A DNA stretch of 64,000 bases from Streptacidiphilus fuscans (GTDB lineage: Bacteria; Actinomycetota; Actinomycetes; Streptomycetales; Streptomycetaceae). The notes beneath the pieces are model-generated. The model did not search any database, was not told where the DNA came from, and saw only the letters and a list, made by a program, of their open reading frames with translations. Positions within the stretch are counted from its first letter, which is position 1, and every line of letters begins with the position of its first letter. The stretch spans positions 83,844-147,843 of the forward strand of contig NZ_JADPRT010000012.1 of NCBI RefSeq assembly GCF_015690355.1, read 5' to 3'. Both the position numbers and the translations under genes were made by a program. Positions 8,971 to 17,975 of the stretch are shown here, piece after piece.

Positions 8971-10170
8971 GTGCCCGAACTGCGTGTCGTAGCCGTCAGC
9001 AATGACGGCTCACGACTGGTGCTCAAGGCTGCCGATTCGACGGAATACTTCCTTCCGATTGACGAGCGGCTGCGCGCCGCCGTGCGTGGCGACCGCCCGC
9101 GGCTGGGCCAGATCGACGTCGAGAGCCACCTGCGTCCGCGTGACATCCAGGCACGGATCCGCGCCGGCGCGACCGCCGAAGAGGTGGCGCAGCAGGCGGG
9201 CATCTCCGTCGAGCGGGTCCGCCGCTTCGAGGGGCCGGTCCTGGCCGAGCGCGCCTTCATGGCCGAGCGGGCCCGCAAGACCTCGGTCCGCCGCGCGGGC
9301 GAGAGCACCGGTCCGCAGCTGGGCGACGCGGTGGCCGAGCGCCTGCTGCTGCGCGGCGCCGACAAGGACAGCACGGTCTGGGATTCGTGGCGGCGTGACG
9401 ACAGCACCTGGGAGATCGTCCTCGCCTACCACGCCGACGGCGCCGCACGGCAGGCACGGTGGACGTACGACCCGCCGCGCCGTCTGGTGCAGCCGCTCGA
9501 CGACGAGGCCCGTGCGCTGATCGGCGAGACGCCGGAGCGGGTGGAGGAGCCGACCTTCCCGTTCGTCCCGCGCATCGCCCGCCTGCCCGGAGCCGACCGC
9601 GGCATGGGCATGCGTCCGCACGCGCCCGAGCGCACGCCGATCGAACGCGTTCCGGTTGAGCGAGTACCGGTTGAGCGCGTTCCGGTTGAGCGGTCTTCGA
9701 CCGAAAGGGTTCCCGTCGAACGGGTTCCGATCGAGCGAATGCCGATCGAACGGAAGCCGATCGAACGCCCGACGGGCGAGCGCACGACAGGCGACCGGAC
9801 GGCGGAGCCGCCGGCCGCCTCTGCCGCCGCGTCGGCGTCCTCGCCGTCCTCCGTTGCGTCGCAGGTCGGGCCGGTCCCCCCGGGGGACTCGCTGAGCAGC
9901 ATTCTCGACGTGACGACGCCCGGGGCCGTGTCCGACGAGTCGTCGGAGGCGATCCCGGTCGAGCCGGAGGCTCCGGCCGCGGCGGCGGTCGGCGCGGGCT
10001 CGGCCTACGCGGACATCCTGATGCCGCGCACCGCCAGCCCGCACCGCGACCGCCTGGTCGGGTCGACAGACCGTCAGGCCGAGGCCGACGGCGTCCGCCC
10101 CGGCCGCCGGGCCGCGGTGCCGAGCTGGGACGAGATCGTCTTCGGTACCCGCCGCAAGAAACAGGACTGA
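8971..10170 (+). CDS. sepH: Cell division protein SepH
   Basis: A 399-aa actinobacterial division protein whose Streptomyces homologue binds FtsZ and stimulates its assembly. The N-terminal domain (about residues 1-110, VPELRVVAVSNDGSRLVLKA...) contains the helix-turn-helix-like stretch ATAEEVAQQAGISVERVRRFEG. The C-terminal part is disordered and ends PSWDEIVFGTRRKKQD, a conserved basic tail. Between them lies an unusual tetrapeptide array at about residues 222-265 of the type P-[IV]-E-R, repeated about ten times with some drift. GTG 8971 was chosen for the GGAGGT 4 nt upstream. A strong hairpin follows the gene, so it is probably monocistronic. Confidence 0.93.
   Translation: MPELRVVAVSNDGSRLVLKAADSTEYFLPIDERLRAAVRGDRPRLGQIDVESHLRPRDIQARIRAGATAEEVAQQAGISVERVRRFEGPVLAERAFMAERARKTSVRRAGESTGPQLGDAVAERLLLRGADKDSTVWDSWRRDDSTWEIVLAYHADGAARQARWTYDPPRRLVQPLDDEARALIGETPERVEEPTFPFVPRIARLPGADRGMGMRPHAPERTPIERVPVERVPVERVPVERSSTERVPVERVPIERMPIERKPIERPTGERTTGDRTAEPPAASAAASASSPSSVASQVGPVPPGDSLSSILDVTTPGAVSDESSEAIPVEPEAPAAAAVGAGSAYADILMPRTASPHRDRLVGSTDRQAEADGVRPGRRAAVPSWDEIVFGTRRKKQD
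9636..9790 (+). repeat. Degenerate 12-bp tandem repeat encoding P-[IV]-E-R
   Basis: Inside sepH, units of the type GTTCCGGTTGAG-CG recur in register and encode repeated PVER/PIER tetrapeptides. The codons use GATCGA and GTTGAG and are less GC-rich than the rest of the gene, so the array looks recent at its 5' end and diverged at its 3' end. Confidence 0.8.
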
Positions 10171-10206
10171 CGCAGGATCAGGGATCGGGACGTAGACAGG
10201 ACGTAG

Positions 10207-10241
10207 AAGGGCCTCGGGCAGATGATCTGCCCGAGGCCCTT
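10207..10241 (+). terminator. Strong hairpin after sepH
   Basis: A perfect 17-bp stem with a one-base loop: AAGGGCCTCGGGCAGAT pairs with ATCTGCCCGAGGCCCTT. It is placed 36 bp after the sepH stop and before the end of the convergent rhodanese gene, and could work in both directions. Confidence 0.88.
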
Positions 10242-10280
10242 CGTCCTTGCCGGCGCGCAGCTCAAGCGGGTCGGCGCAGC

Positions 10281-11174
10281 TCAGCGCGGGTCAGGGCCGG
10301 TCGCCGCGGGGCGGGACGGGTCGCCGGACCACTCGCTCCACGAGCCCGGATACAGCGTCGCCGGGACACCGGCCAGGTGCAGAGCCAGGATCTCGTGCGC
10401 CGCGGTGACGCCGGAGCCGCAGTAGACGGCGACCTCGGCGTCAGGCGTCGCGCCGAGAGCCGCGAACCGCGCGGCCAGCGCGTCAACCGGGAGGAAGCGG
10501 CCGTCCGCGTCGACGTTGTCGCCGGTGGGTGCGGAGCTGGCGCCGGGGATGTGCCCGGCGCGCGGGTCGACCGGTTCCGTCTCGCCCCGGTAGCGCTCCC
10601 CCGCGCGTGCGTCGAGCAGCACGCCCGCCGGACGGTCGGCCCAGGTCGCCGCCCCGTCCGCGTCCACCGTCGGCAGGTTGCCCGGACGGACCCTGAAGTC
10701 GCCCTCCACGGCCGGGGGTTCGGTCAGCGACACCGGAAGCCCGGCATCCGCCCAGGCCTTGAAGCCGCCGTCGAGCACGCGGACCGCGTCGTGTCCCGCC
10801 CAGCGCAGCAGCCACCAGGCGCGGGCGGCGGACATCGACGTGGCGGCGTCGTAGACGACCACCTCGCGGTCGTCGGCCACCCCGGCGCGGCGCAACGCCG
10901 CCTGGAGCACGGCCGGGTCGGGGAGGGGGTGCCGCCCGGCCGGTCCGGGCGCGGCGGCCAGGTCACGGTCCAGGTCCACGAAGCGGGCGCCGGGCAGGTG
11001 GCCCTTGGCGTACTCCTCGGCCCCGGGCGGGCCGCCCAGGGCCCAACGGACGTCCAACAGCACGGGCGGGCGGTCGCCCGCTGAGGTGTGCTGGAGCAGT
11101 TCGGCGAGCTCTGCCGGAGCGATCAGCGCCGTCGGCTGGACATGAGATGACGACTGAGCATTCATAGCGGACAT
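10281..11174 (-). CDS. sseA: Thiosulfate sulfurtransferase (rhodanese), two domains
   Basis: A 297-aa tandem rhodanese. The N-terminal domain is the inactive one (DVRWALGGPPGAEEYAKGHLPGARFVDLDRDL); the C-terminal domain has the active-site loop YCGSGVTA, whose Cys would carry the persulfide, preceded by HIPGASSAP. It would transfer sulfane sulfur from thiosulfate or 3-mercaptopyruvate to a thiophilic acceptor in the cytoplasm. Length fits the SseA type. I start at ATG 11174 (MSAMNAQSS); ATG 11165 is possible too, and neither has a strong ribosome site. A rhodanese next to sepH is also seen in Streptomyces. The gene diverges from the VOC gene across 50 bp. Confidence 0.9.
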   Translation of the reverse strand: MSAMNAQSSSHVQPTALIAPAELAELLQHTSAGDRPPVLLDVRWALGGPPGAEEYAKGHLPGARFVDLDRDLAAAPGPAGRHPLPDPAVLQAALRRAGVADDREVVVYDAATSMSAARAWWLLRWAGHDAVRVLDGGFKAWADAGLPVSLTEPPAVEGDFRVRPGNLPTVDADGAATWADRPAGVLLDARAGERYRGETEPVDPRAGHIPGASSAPTGDNVDADGRFLPVDALAARFAALGATPDAEVAVYCGSGVTAAHEILALHLAGVPATLYPGSWSEWSGDPSRPAATGPDPR

Positions 11175-11224
11175 TCTCGTGCCTTGGACGGTTTCCGGAG
11201 CCGTGAGGTGGGAGTATCGGGAGA

Positions 11225-12025
11225 GTGAGTGACTCCGTGCGACATCCGCAGGGCACACCCTGCTGGGTAAGTCTGATGGCACACGATCTCCAGGGGGCGT
11301 GCGACTACTACAGCGCGCTGTTCGGTTGGGACTTCGGGCCCGGCCCGGCCCGGCTCGGGCCGTACGTCCGCGCCTCCGTGGGCGGGCGGCTGGTCGCCGG
11401 GATCGGCGAGATCCCGGAGGAGGCCGGGTATCCGGTCGACTGGATCACCTACTTCGCCGTCGACGACGCGGACGAGGTCGCCCAGCGGATCCGCGACTGC
11501 GGCGGCACGGTCGCGCTGGGACCGCTGGACTCCGGGGACGCCGGTCGCCTGGCCCTGGCGTCGGACCCGTGGGGCGCGACCTTCGGTATCTGGGAGGCGC
11601 ACGCCCACGCCGGGTGGCAGCTGCGGCGCGCCCACGGCTCGGTGGTCTGGAGCGAGTTGCTCGCCCCCTCGGTGCTGGACGCGGCCGACTTCTACGCCAA
11701 GTCCTTCGGTCTGGCCACGGTCGCCGACGGCCCGGCGGAGGTGGAGCGGGACGACGACGCGATCCTGCTCAAGCTCGACGGCCACCGGGTGGCGGGCATC
11801 CGCGAGGCCGGTCCGCAGGAGTCGCATCCGCGCTGGCGGGTCTACTTCGCCGTGGACGACGTCGACCTCGCGGTGAAGTCCGCCGAGTCGCTGGGCGGTC
11901 GGCTGGTCACCACGCCGCGCGCCCGCCGCTACGGCGAGGTCGCCTACCTCCAGGACCCGCAGGGCGGTCCGTTCGCCCTGGTCCGGCTCGCGGACGCGGC
12001 GGCCTGGCCGAGCAACTCGGCCTGA
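11225..12025 (+). CDS. VOC (glyoxalase/bleomycin resistance) family protein
   Basis: A 266-aa protein made of two vicinal-oxygen-chelate modules. The first covers about residues 10-120 (CWVSLMAHDLQGACDYYSALFGWDFG ... DPWGATFGIWEAH) and the second about 130-258 (VVWSELLAPSVLDAADFYAKSFGL ... LQDPQGGPFALVRL). Proteins of this layout are usually small metal- or ligand-binding enzymes or resistance proteins, and the reaction here is unknown. The GTG at 11225 is close to its GGGAG; GTG 11237 is an alternative start. It shares a 50-bp divergent promoter region with the rhodanese gene. Confidence 0.85.
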   Translation: MSDSVRHPQGTPCWVSLMAHDLQGACDYYSALFGWDFGPGPARLGPYVRASVGGRLVAGIGEIPEEAGYPVDWITYFAVDDADEVAQRIRDCGGTVALGPLDSGDAGRLALASDPWGATFGIWEAHAHAGWQLRRAHGSVVWSELLAPSVLDAADFYAKSFGLATVADGPAEVERDDDAILLKLDGHRVAGIREAGPQESHPRWRVYFAVDDVDLAVKSAESLGGRLVTTPRARRYGEVAYLQDPQGGPFALVRLADAAAWPSNSA

Positions 12026-12111
12026 CGGCGGTACGTGTGCTGCTGTGCGGCGGGTCGGCGGTGGTGGCCCTCGGGATCGAGGGTTCCGTCCAGCTGTGCG
12101 GCGGCGAACCT

Positions 12112-12140
12112 GATCGAGTGACCGGATGATTGTTTTGCGA
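12112..12140 (+). promoter_or_regulatory. Regulator-operator candidate, copy B
   Basis: This 29-bp stretch contains GATCGAGTGACCG and matches a stretch upstream of the ABC importer (20463-20491, minus strand) at 24 of 29 positions. It lies about 105 bp upstream of the first DeoR/LacI-hybrid regulator gene. The 220-bp gap here holds no gene. Confidence 0.6.
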
Positions 12141-12245
12141 AAGCACCGGTGCCCCGATTCGCTAGGCTTCCCCTGACGCGCTGCCAGTCCCCGTCCCAGG
12201 GATTCGGCCGCACCGCCACCGCAGCCGCTCACTCTGGGGGAAATC

Positions 12246-13337
12246 GTGCGCCCTTCCGTCGACGAACGGCACGAGCAGATCCTGCTCCTGGTCCGGGAAC
12301 ACGGCTCGCTGCGGGTCACCGACCTGGCCGAGGCCCTCGGGGTGTCCGCGGTCACGGCGCGGCGGGACGTCGAGATGCTCGCCGAGGCCGGTCGGCTGCA
12401 ACGCGCGCACGGCTTCGTCACCTGGCCGGATCCGGCGGCCGAGCTGCGCTCCGGCCAACTGCTGGGTGCCGCCGCCCCCGCACGACGCGTGCTGCCGCCG
12501 GACACGGTGCTCGGCCTGCTGGTGCCGGCCGCCTCGTACTACTACGCCGAGGTCATCCGTGGTGCGAAGAACGCCGCCGCTGCCGCCGGGGTCCGGCTGA
12601 TCCTCGGGATCTCGGACTACCGGCCGGAGCAGGACCGGGCGCAGATCGCCTCCATGCTGAACACGGGCGTCAGCGGCCTGCTCCTCACGCCGACCTGGCC
12701 GAGCGGTGCGCCCAGCGCCGAGGAGGAGGACGCCGTGCTCGAACTAGGCGTCCCGACGGTCCTGTTGGAGCGTCGGGTCACACCGGGTTCGCCGCTGGCC
12801 GAGCTGGACCGGGTCTGCACCGACCATGTCCACGGCGCGTGCGTGGCCGTCCGCCACCTGGCCTCGCTCGGCCGCCGCAGGATCGCGCTGCTGGCCCGAC
12901 CCGGCACGCCCACCGCCGACTTCATCGCCACCGGCTACCAGGTCGGCATGGACGCGCTCGGCCTGCGCCCGCCGCGGACCCCGGTCGCGGAGGACTTCAC
13001 CGAGCGCCTGGAGGCACTGCCGACCGCGATCGTGGAGGGCGAGATCGACGCCGCGCTCGTCCACACCGACTCGGACGCGCTGGTGCTGCTCCAGCAGTTG
13101 CAGTCGCACGGGCTGCGCGTCCCGGACGACCTGGCCATCGTCGCCTACGACGACGAGACCGCGGCCCTGGCCGACGTCCCGCTCAGCGCGATCGCGCCGC
13201 CGAAGCACGCCTTGGGCGCCACGGCGGTCGACCTGCTCCTCCAGCGCCTCACCGAGGGCCCGGACGAGCAACTCCCCCACCGCCACCTCGACCTGCTGCC
13301 CGCCCTCCACGTCCGGGCGTCCACGACGCTGGGGTGA
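12246..13337 (+). CDS. DeoR-type HTH regulator with LacI-type sugar-binding domain
   Basis: A 363-aa transcription factor of mixed architecture. Residues 1-60 form a DeoR-type winged helix (RHEQILLLVREHGSLRVTDL..., with LGVSAVTARRDVEMLAEAG as recognition region). Residues about 90-360 form a periplasmic-binding-protein-like sensor of the LacI family (LGLLVPAASYYYAEVIRGAKNAA ... IVAYDDETAALADVPLSAI). It should bind DNA as a dimer and respond to a sugar. GTG 12246 follows a GGGGGAAA stretch. It is paralogous to the regulator at 20504-21751, with very similar wording such as AYDDE.AALADVPL. The candidate operator upstream suggests autoregulation. Confidence 0.88.
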   Translation: MRPSVDERHEQILLLVREHGSLRVTDLAEALGVSAVTARRDVEMLAEAGRLQRAHGFVTWPDPAAELRSGQLLGAAAPARRVLPPDTVLGLLVPAASYYYAEVIRGAKNAAAAAGVRLILGISDYRPEQDRAQIASMLNTGVSGLLLTPTWPSGAPSAEEEDAVLELGVPTVLLERRVTPGSPLAELDRVCTDHVHGACVAVRHLASLGRRRIALLARPGTPTADFIATGYQVGMDALGLRPPRTPVAEDFTERLEALPTAIVEGEIDAALVHTDSDALVLLQQLQSHGLRVPDDLAIVAYDDETAALADVPLSAIAPPKHALGATAVDLLLQRLTEGPDEQLPHRHLDLLPALHVRASTTLG

Positions 13338-13377
13338 CCGAGGGCGGGCAGCAGGCGGTCAGCTGGCGGCCGATGGC

Positions 13378-14766
13378 CTAATTGACCGTGAAGTAGTAGT
13401 CGTACGGCGCGAGTTGGGTGCCGTCCTTGGTGGTCCCGTACACCTCCAGGTCGTACCAGCCGCTCTGCGGCGGGGTCCAGGAGATCTGGGCGTCACCCTG
13501 GCCGTCGGCCTTGACCGTGGTGCCGGTGCCCCAGTTGAACGCGTAGGTGTAGCTGACGACGCCCTTCACCTTGGGCGCGAAGGTGAACGTGCCGGGCGTG
13601 GCCATGCTGCCGCTCGTGCCGTTCTCGGCGTACACGTCCGAGGAGACGGTCGGCGAGGTGTCGACGTAGCCGGTGGTCCACCACTGTTGCGCGCTCACCC
13701 AGCCGTCGGCGCTGGTGGAGCTCACCAGGAAGTCGGACCCGTCGGAGCCGTCGAGGGGCACCTTGACCTCCGCGCTGCCGTCGGCGGAGGCCTTGACCGT
13801 GGTGGTCGTCTGGCCTTGCGAGGTGAAGTAGCTGACGGTGAAGCTGACGGCCGGGCTGGCAGCCTGGATCTTCGGGTCGGCGTTGAGCCTGAAGACGGCG
13901 GGCGTGTCGTACTGCGCTGGGTCGGACAGCTTGGTGACCGTGGGCGCGTCCGGCTTCGTCCAGTAGCTGTAGCTCGTCACCGCCGACTCGTTGAAGGCGC
14001 GGTCAAGGCTGATCACCCAGAGCGTGTGGTAGCCGCCGCCCTGCGGCGGGAGCAGGTCGACCGTCGCCGAACCGCCCAGGCCGGCGGCCTGGACGGCGAA
14101 CGAGCTGTCGCTGTACGGGCTGTGGAAGTTCGGGATCCCGTGGTCGCCGATGGTCGCGTAGGCGGGCACGGGGAAGGTCTCGTTCCAGGTGTACGCGTAC
14201 CCCGCGACGTCGCTCACGCCGTTGGGGCCAAAGGTGAACTGCACCGGCGCGCCGCCCTGGTCCGGCTGCCCCTGCGGGTAGTTGGCGGAGGTGACGGTCG
14301 GCGCGCTGCTGGGCGCGGTGTCGTCGTCCGCGACGTAGCAGGGCGCCGACCAGGCCGAGGCGACGCCGCTCGCGTCCACCGACCGCGCCTGCCAGGCGTA
14401 GGTCTGACCGTCGGTCAGCGGCGAGAGGTTGACGGACGCCTCGTAGCCGGCCGACGCGTAGGAGTCTGAGCCGGTGACGATCTGGGTCGGGTCCGAGACC
14501 GGCCAGAGCTGGAACTGCTCGGTGAGCTGCGTGACGGTGGTGTCGCTGTCGGCCGAGATGCCCTCGACGATGAGACCGTCGCGGCCGGCGACGTAAACGG
14601 GGGCGCTCGCATCGGTGGAGCAGGCCTCGTAGGCGTTGAACAACTCGGTCGGCGTGGTGGGCGACCCGCCCGCCGCGTGCGCCGGCGCGGCACCGAGGAG
14701 CGCCAGGGCCACAGCGGCACCGGACGCGAAGGCAGCGCGGATGCGTCTGCCAGAAGTCTTCTTCAC
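13378..14766 (-). CDS. Secreted protein with Ig/Fn3-like repeats
   Basis: A 462-aa exported protein of unknown function. The first 30 or so residues are a signal peptide: VKKTSGRRIRAAF, a hydrophobic core, then APAHAAGG as the likely cleavage region. The rest reads as several beta-sandwich modules rich in Ser, Thr, Asp, Trp and Tyr (DGQTYAWQARSVDASG, GYHTLWVISLDRAFNES, GWYDLEVYGTTKDG), typical of fibronectin-III or PKD-like domains. I see no catalytic motif. GTG 14766 is preceded by GGAGGG 6 nt upstream. It is divergent from the phosphodiesterase gene, and a LacI-type palindrome lies between them. Confidence 0.78.
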   Translation of the reverse strand: MKKTSGRRIRAAFASGAAVALALLGAAPAHAAGGSPTTPTELFNAYEACSTDASAPVYVAGRDGLIVEGISADSDTTVTQLTEQFQLWPVSDPTQIVTGSDSYASAGYEASVNLSPLTDGQTYAWQARSVDASGVASAWSAPCYVADDDTAPSSAPTVTSANYPQGQPDQGGAPVQFTFGPNGVSDVAGYAYTWNETFPVPAYATIGDHGIPNFHSPYSDSSFAVQAAGLGGSATVDLLPPQGGGYHTLWVISLDRAFNESAVTSYSYWTKPDAPTVTKLSDPAQYDTPAVFRLNADPKIQAASPAVSFTVSYFTSQGQTTTTVKASADGSAEVKVPLDGSDGSDFLVSSTSADGWVSAQQWWTTGYVDTSPTVSSDVYAENGTSGSMATPGTFTFAPKVKGVVSYTYAFNWGTGTTVKADGQGDAQISWTPPQSGWYDLEVYGTTKDGTQLAPYDYYFTVN

Positions 14767-14875
14767 GTAGATCCCTCCCATGATGCCCGTGGTGGCGCCC
14801 TGAACGCACGTCACCCTGCGGGCGCAGGAATGATATGCCTCGGCGCCGACAGCGGGGTCGAATATTCGGGCGATC

Positions 14876-14889
14876 GGAAAGCGCTTTCC
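14876..14889. promoter_or_regulatory. LacI-family operator palindrome, copy 1
   Basis: The perfect palindrome GGAAAGCGCTTTCC lies between the secreted-protein gene and the phosphodiesterase gene. The same 14 bases occur at 27123, just upstream of a LacI-family gene. Its AA-n-CG-n-TT centre is typical of LacI-family operators. Confidence 0.7.
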
Positions 14890-14975
14890 AGGCCACTTGC
14901 CGTACCGCTAAAGTGACCGGGCAAACCAGCACCCTCAGCCGTCTCTCTCTTCACCACCACGGGGAGCCCACCGCG

Positions 14976-15944
14976 ATGCAACTCCAGTCCCAGCCCTCCC
15001 CGGAGCGCGGCTCCGCGCCGCGTCGTCGCGTGCTCGTCGTCGGCATCGACGGCGTGCGGCTCGACCTGCTTGCGGAGGTTCCCACCCCGCACCTGGACTC
15101 CGTCGTGCGCGCGGGCTTTCTCTCCCCCGTGCGGATAGACGACGGGACGCCGACGATGTCGGGGCCGTGCTGGGCGACCGTGGCGACCGGCGTGCACGTG
15201 GTCAAGCACGCCGTGTGGAACAACGACTTCAGCGGCCACCGGCTGGCGGTGTACCCGGACTTCCTCACCCGGCTCAGCCAGGGCTTCGGCCGCCGCACCT
15301 ACGTGGCCGCAGGCTGGGAACCGCTGGTGCTGGCACGCAACGGCGGGCCGCTGTTCAACGGGCCGTCGCGGCTGAGCTTCGCCGCACCGGCCGCCGAGAC
15401 CTGCGAGGACTGGGAGGCCTGCGACGGGACGGTCGTGGCCGACGCCGTCCGGGTGCTGCACGAGGAGGACCCGGAGGCCTCGTTCGTCTACCTCGGCGCG
15501 GTCGACGAGACCGCGCACCTGCGCGGCTGCGGGGCCGACTACCGCGCCTCGATCCGGCAGGCCGACGAGCGGCTCGGCCTGCTCCTCGACGCGGTCCGGT
15601 CCCGGCCCGGCCACGCCGAGGAGGCGTGGACGGTGATCGTGGTCACCGACCACGGCCACATCGACGAGGGCGGGCACGGCGGCGACAGCGACCTGGAGCG
15701 CACGGCGTGGATCGCCTGCTGCGGGCCGGACTTCGCGCCGGGCGAGGAGCTGGGACCGCTGCGCCACCTGGACGTGGCACCGCAGGTCTTCGCCTCGCTG
15801 GGGCTGCTGCCTGACCGTCACTGGACTCTCGACGGGCGGGCGTTCGCGGAGTCCGCGTTCGCGCAGGCTGCGGCGCGGGAGGCGTCTGCCGCGGAGGTCG
15901 GACGCCCGCGCGCCTCCCACGTCCGCGCCGCGCAGCCCGTGTAG
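14976..15944 (+). CDS. Alkaline phosphatase superfamily phosphodiesterase
   Basis: A 322-aa enzyme of the type I phosphodiesterase / nucleotide pyrophosphatase group. It starts MQLQSQPSPERG, then RVLVVGIDGVRLDLL with the first metal-binding Asp. GTPTMSGPCWATVATG carries the candidate nucleophilic Thr, and VVTDHGHIDEGGHGG holds further metal ligands. No clear signal peptide is seen, so it may act in the cytoplasm on a nucleotide or phosphodiester. ATG 14976 has GGGGAG 9 nt upstream; the frame is open upstream but would run across the operator. The palindrome about 90 bp upstream suggests carbohydrate-linked control. Confidence 0.82.
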   Translation: MQLQSQPSPERGSAPRRRVLVVGIDGVRLDLLAEVPTPHLDSVVRAGFLSPVRIDDGTPTMSGPCWATVATGVHVVKHAVWNNDFSGHRLAVYPDFLTRLSQGFGRRTYVAAGWEPLVLARNGGPLFNGPSRLSFAAPAAETCEDWEACDGTVVADAVRVLHEEDPEASFVYLGAVDETAHLRGCGADYRASIRQADERLGLLLDAVRSRPGHAEEAWTVIVVTDHGHIDEGGHGGDSDLERTAWIACCGPDFAPGEELGPLRHLDVAPQVFASLGLLPDRHWTLDGRAFAESAFAQAAAREASAAEVGRPRASHVRAAQPV

Positions 15945-15954
15945 CGCGCAGTTT

Positions 15955-16980
15955 CTACGCGGTGCGGTCGAGTTCCTCCCGCAGGACCGGGTGGGCGAAG
16001 GGCAACCCGCGGGCGAAGCGGGCGAGTTCGGCGATGGCCGAGTCCGCCATCCGGCGGAGCTCGCCGCCGACCGAGCCCGCGATGTGCGGGGTGAGCAGGA
16101 CGTTCGGCAGGTCGTAGAGCGGCGAGTCGGCGGGGAGTGGTTCGGGGTCGGTCACGTCGATCACCGCGTTGAGCCGGCCCGAGGCCAGTTCGTCGACCAG
16201 GGCGTCGGTGTCCAGCAGTGCGCCGCGGGCGGTGTTGATCAGCGTGGCGCCGTCGCGCATCAGGGCCAGGCGTGAGCGATCGATCAGATGAAAGGTCTCC
16301 GGCAGGGACGGTGCGTGAATGCTCACCACGTCCGACCGCGCGCACAGCTCGTCCAGCGTCACCACCCGCACGCCCAGGGTCCGCGCCTCCTCCTCGCTCA
16401 GGTAGGGATCGCTCACGATCACGTCCAGATCGAACGGTCGCAACAACTCGATCACCCGCCGACCGATCCGGGAGGCACCGACCACGCCCACCGTGCGACG
16501 GTAGTTGCCGACGTCGGCGTAGCGCTGGTGCCAGTCGTCCCAGGCGCGCAGCCGGCGGAAGTCGTCCCGGGCGCGGAGCAGCGCCTTGTTGGACATCAGC
16601 ACGGCGGCAACCGTGTACTCGGCGACCGGCAGGGCGTTGGCCCAGGCCGCCGAGGAGACCACTACGCCGTGCTGCCAACAGGCGTCGGAGACCAGGTTCT
16701 TGACCGATCCGGCGGCGTGCACGACGGCTCGCAGCCGGGGTGCCGCGGCCAGCACCGCGGCGTCGACCGGCGGGCAGCCCCAGAAGGTGAAGAGCACCTC
16801 GGTGTCGGCCAGCACGGCCCGCGCCTCCTCGGTGGCGAAGTCGTGCAGCACCCCGTCCACCGGGACCACCTCGGCGACCTCGTGCAGCCGCCCGAGCTGG
16901 TCCGGCCCGAGGATGCGCGGCAGCAGGCCCGGGTCCATCGCCAGCGCGGTGCGCGGCCGGTGGAGTCGGGAGACGGTCAT
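15955..16980 (-). CDS. D-isomer-specific 2-hydroxyacid dehydrogenase
   Basis: A 341-aa NAD(P)-dependent dehydrogenase that would reduce a 2-keto acid or oxidise a D-2-hydroxy acid in the cytoplasm. The Rossmann motif is TVGVVGASRIGRRVIELL. The catalytic signatures are present: INTARGALLDTDAL with the Arg, DVTDPEPLP with the acidic residue, and LTPHIAGSVG with the His. ATG 16980 (MTVSRLHRPRT) has AAGGAG upstream; the frame stays open to 17799, but that part is the shadow of the permease gene. It is the last gene of the ABC-importer operon, 57 bp after the second permease, so its substrate may derive from the imported sugar. Confidence 0.88.
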   Translation of the reverse strand: MTVSRLHRPRTALAMDPGLLPRILGPDQLGRLHEVAEVVPVDGVLHDFATEEARAVLADTEVLFTFWGCPPVDAAVLAAAPRLRAVVHAAGSVKNLVSDACWQHGVVVSSAAWANALPVAEYTVAAVLMSNKALLRARDDFRRLRAWDDWHQRYADVGNYRRTVGVVGASRIGRRVIELLRPFDLDVIVSDPYLSEEEARTLGVRVVTLDELCARSDVVSIHAPSLPETFHLIDRSRLALMRDGATLINTARGALLDTDALVDELASGRLNAVIDVTDPEPLPADSPLYDLPNVLLTPHIAGSVGGELRRMADSAIAELARFARGLPFAHPVLREELDRTA

Positions 16981-17036
16981 TCGATCAGGCTCCTTTCGTC
17001 GGCGTTCGTCAGTACCGGATGCTCCACGGCACCCGG

Positions 17037-17975
17037 TTACTTGACGGCGCCGGCGGTGAGCCCGGAGCGCCAGAAGCGCTGCAGGCAGACGAACAGGACG
17101 ATGACGGGGATCACCGCGATGACGGATCCGCTGATCACCAGCGAGACGAGCGAGGGCGCGTCGCTCGCCACGGCGTTGTTCCAGATGTACAGGCCGAGGC
17201 TGACCGGGTAGAGGTTCTGGTCGGCCAGCATCACCAGGGCCAAAAAGAAGCCGTTCCAGATCGCGGAGAACTGGAAGAGCATGATGGTGGCGAAGCCGGA
17301 CTTCATCATCGGCAGGCCGATCGAGCCGAAGATGCGCAGCTCGTGCGCGCCGTCCACCCGGGCCGCCTCCACCACCTCGTCGGGCACGTATCCCTGGGCG
17401 AAGACGCGGGCCAGGTAGACGCCGAAGGGGTTGACCACGGAGGGGATCAGCACCGCCCAGACGGTGTTGACCAGGTGGACCTTGCTGGCCAGCAGGTAGA
17501 GCGGCAGCACGGTCGCCGCGCTCGGCACCAGCACGCCCAGCAGCACCAGCCCGAACAGCTTCTCCTTGCCCCGGAACTCGTACTTGTCGAACGCGTACCC
17601 GGCGGCGCAGCAGACCAGCGCGCAGACGGCGGAGCCGACCCCCGCGTAGAAGAAGGAGTTGAGCAGCCAGCGGAAGTAGATGCCGCCCTGAAGGTGGACC
17701 AGCCCCGACAGGTTGCCGAGCACGTCGAAGTCGGACCAGCCGAGCACGTGCCCGCTCATGATCCCGGTGGCGTTCTTGGCCGCGGCCATCAGCATCCACA
17801 CAGCGGGGAAGAACGTGTAGACGCCGGCCAGCACCAGGGCCGTGTTGACCGCGGCCTTGGACATCCAGCGGGGCCTGCCGGGTCGCGTGGACGCGGTCGG
17901 GCCCGTCGCCACTCCACGGGTGCGGGAGCCGGCCGGAGAGCCGGCCGGAGAGCCGGGGTCGAGCGCGGTGGTCAT
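17037..17975 (-). CDS. Sugar ABC transporter permease (MalG/CUT1 type)
   Basis: A 312-aa inner-membrane permease with six predicted helices. The EAA loop reads EVVEAARVDGAHELRIFGSIGLPMM, the contact site for the ABC ATPase. The N-terminus has an extra low-complexity stretch (SPAGSPAGSRTRG). It overlaps the upstream permease by four bases (ATGA at 17972-17975), so the two are coupled. With the partner permease and the lipoprotein it forms a CUT1 importer. No ATPase is encoded nearby; in Streptomyces such importers share MsiK. It belongs to the importer operon. Confidence 0.93.
   Translation of the reverse strand: MTTALDPGSPAGSPAGSRTRGVATGPTASTRPGRPRWMSKAAVNTALVLAGVYTFFPAVWMLMAAAKNATGIMSGHVLGWSDFDVLGNLSGLVHLQGGIYFRWLLNSFFYAGVGSAVCALVCCAAGYAFDKYEFRGKEKLFGLVLLGVLVPSAATVLPLYLLASKVHLVNTVWAVLIPSVVNPFGVYLARVFAQGYVPDEVVEAARVDGAHELRIFGSIGLPMMKSGFATIMLFQFSAIWNGFFLALVMLADQNLYPVSLGLYIWNNAVASDAPSLVSLVISGSVIAVIPVIVLFVCLQRFWRSGLTAGAVK

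Noticed and set aside
15955..17799. 614-aa version of the hydroxyacid dehydrogenase
   Set aside because: Residues before MTVSRLHRPRT are antisense-like sequence over the permease gene; a good ribosome site precedes ATG 16980.
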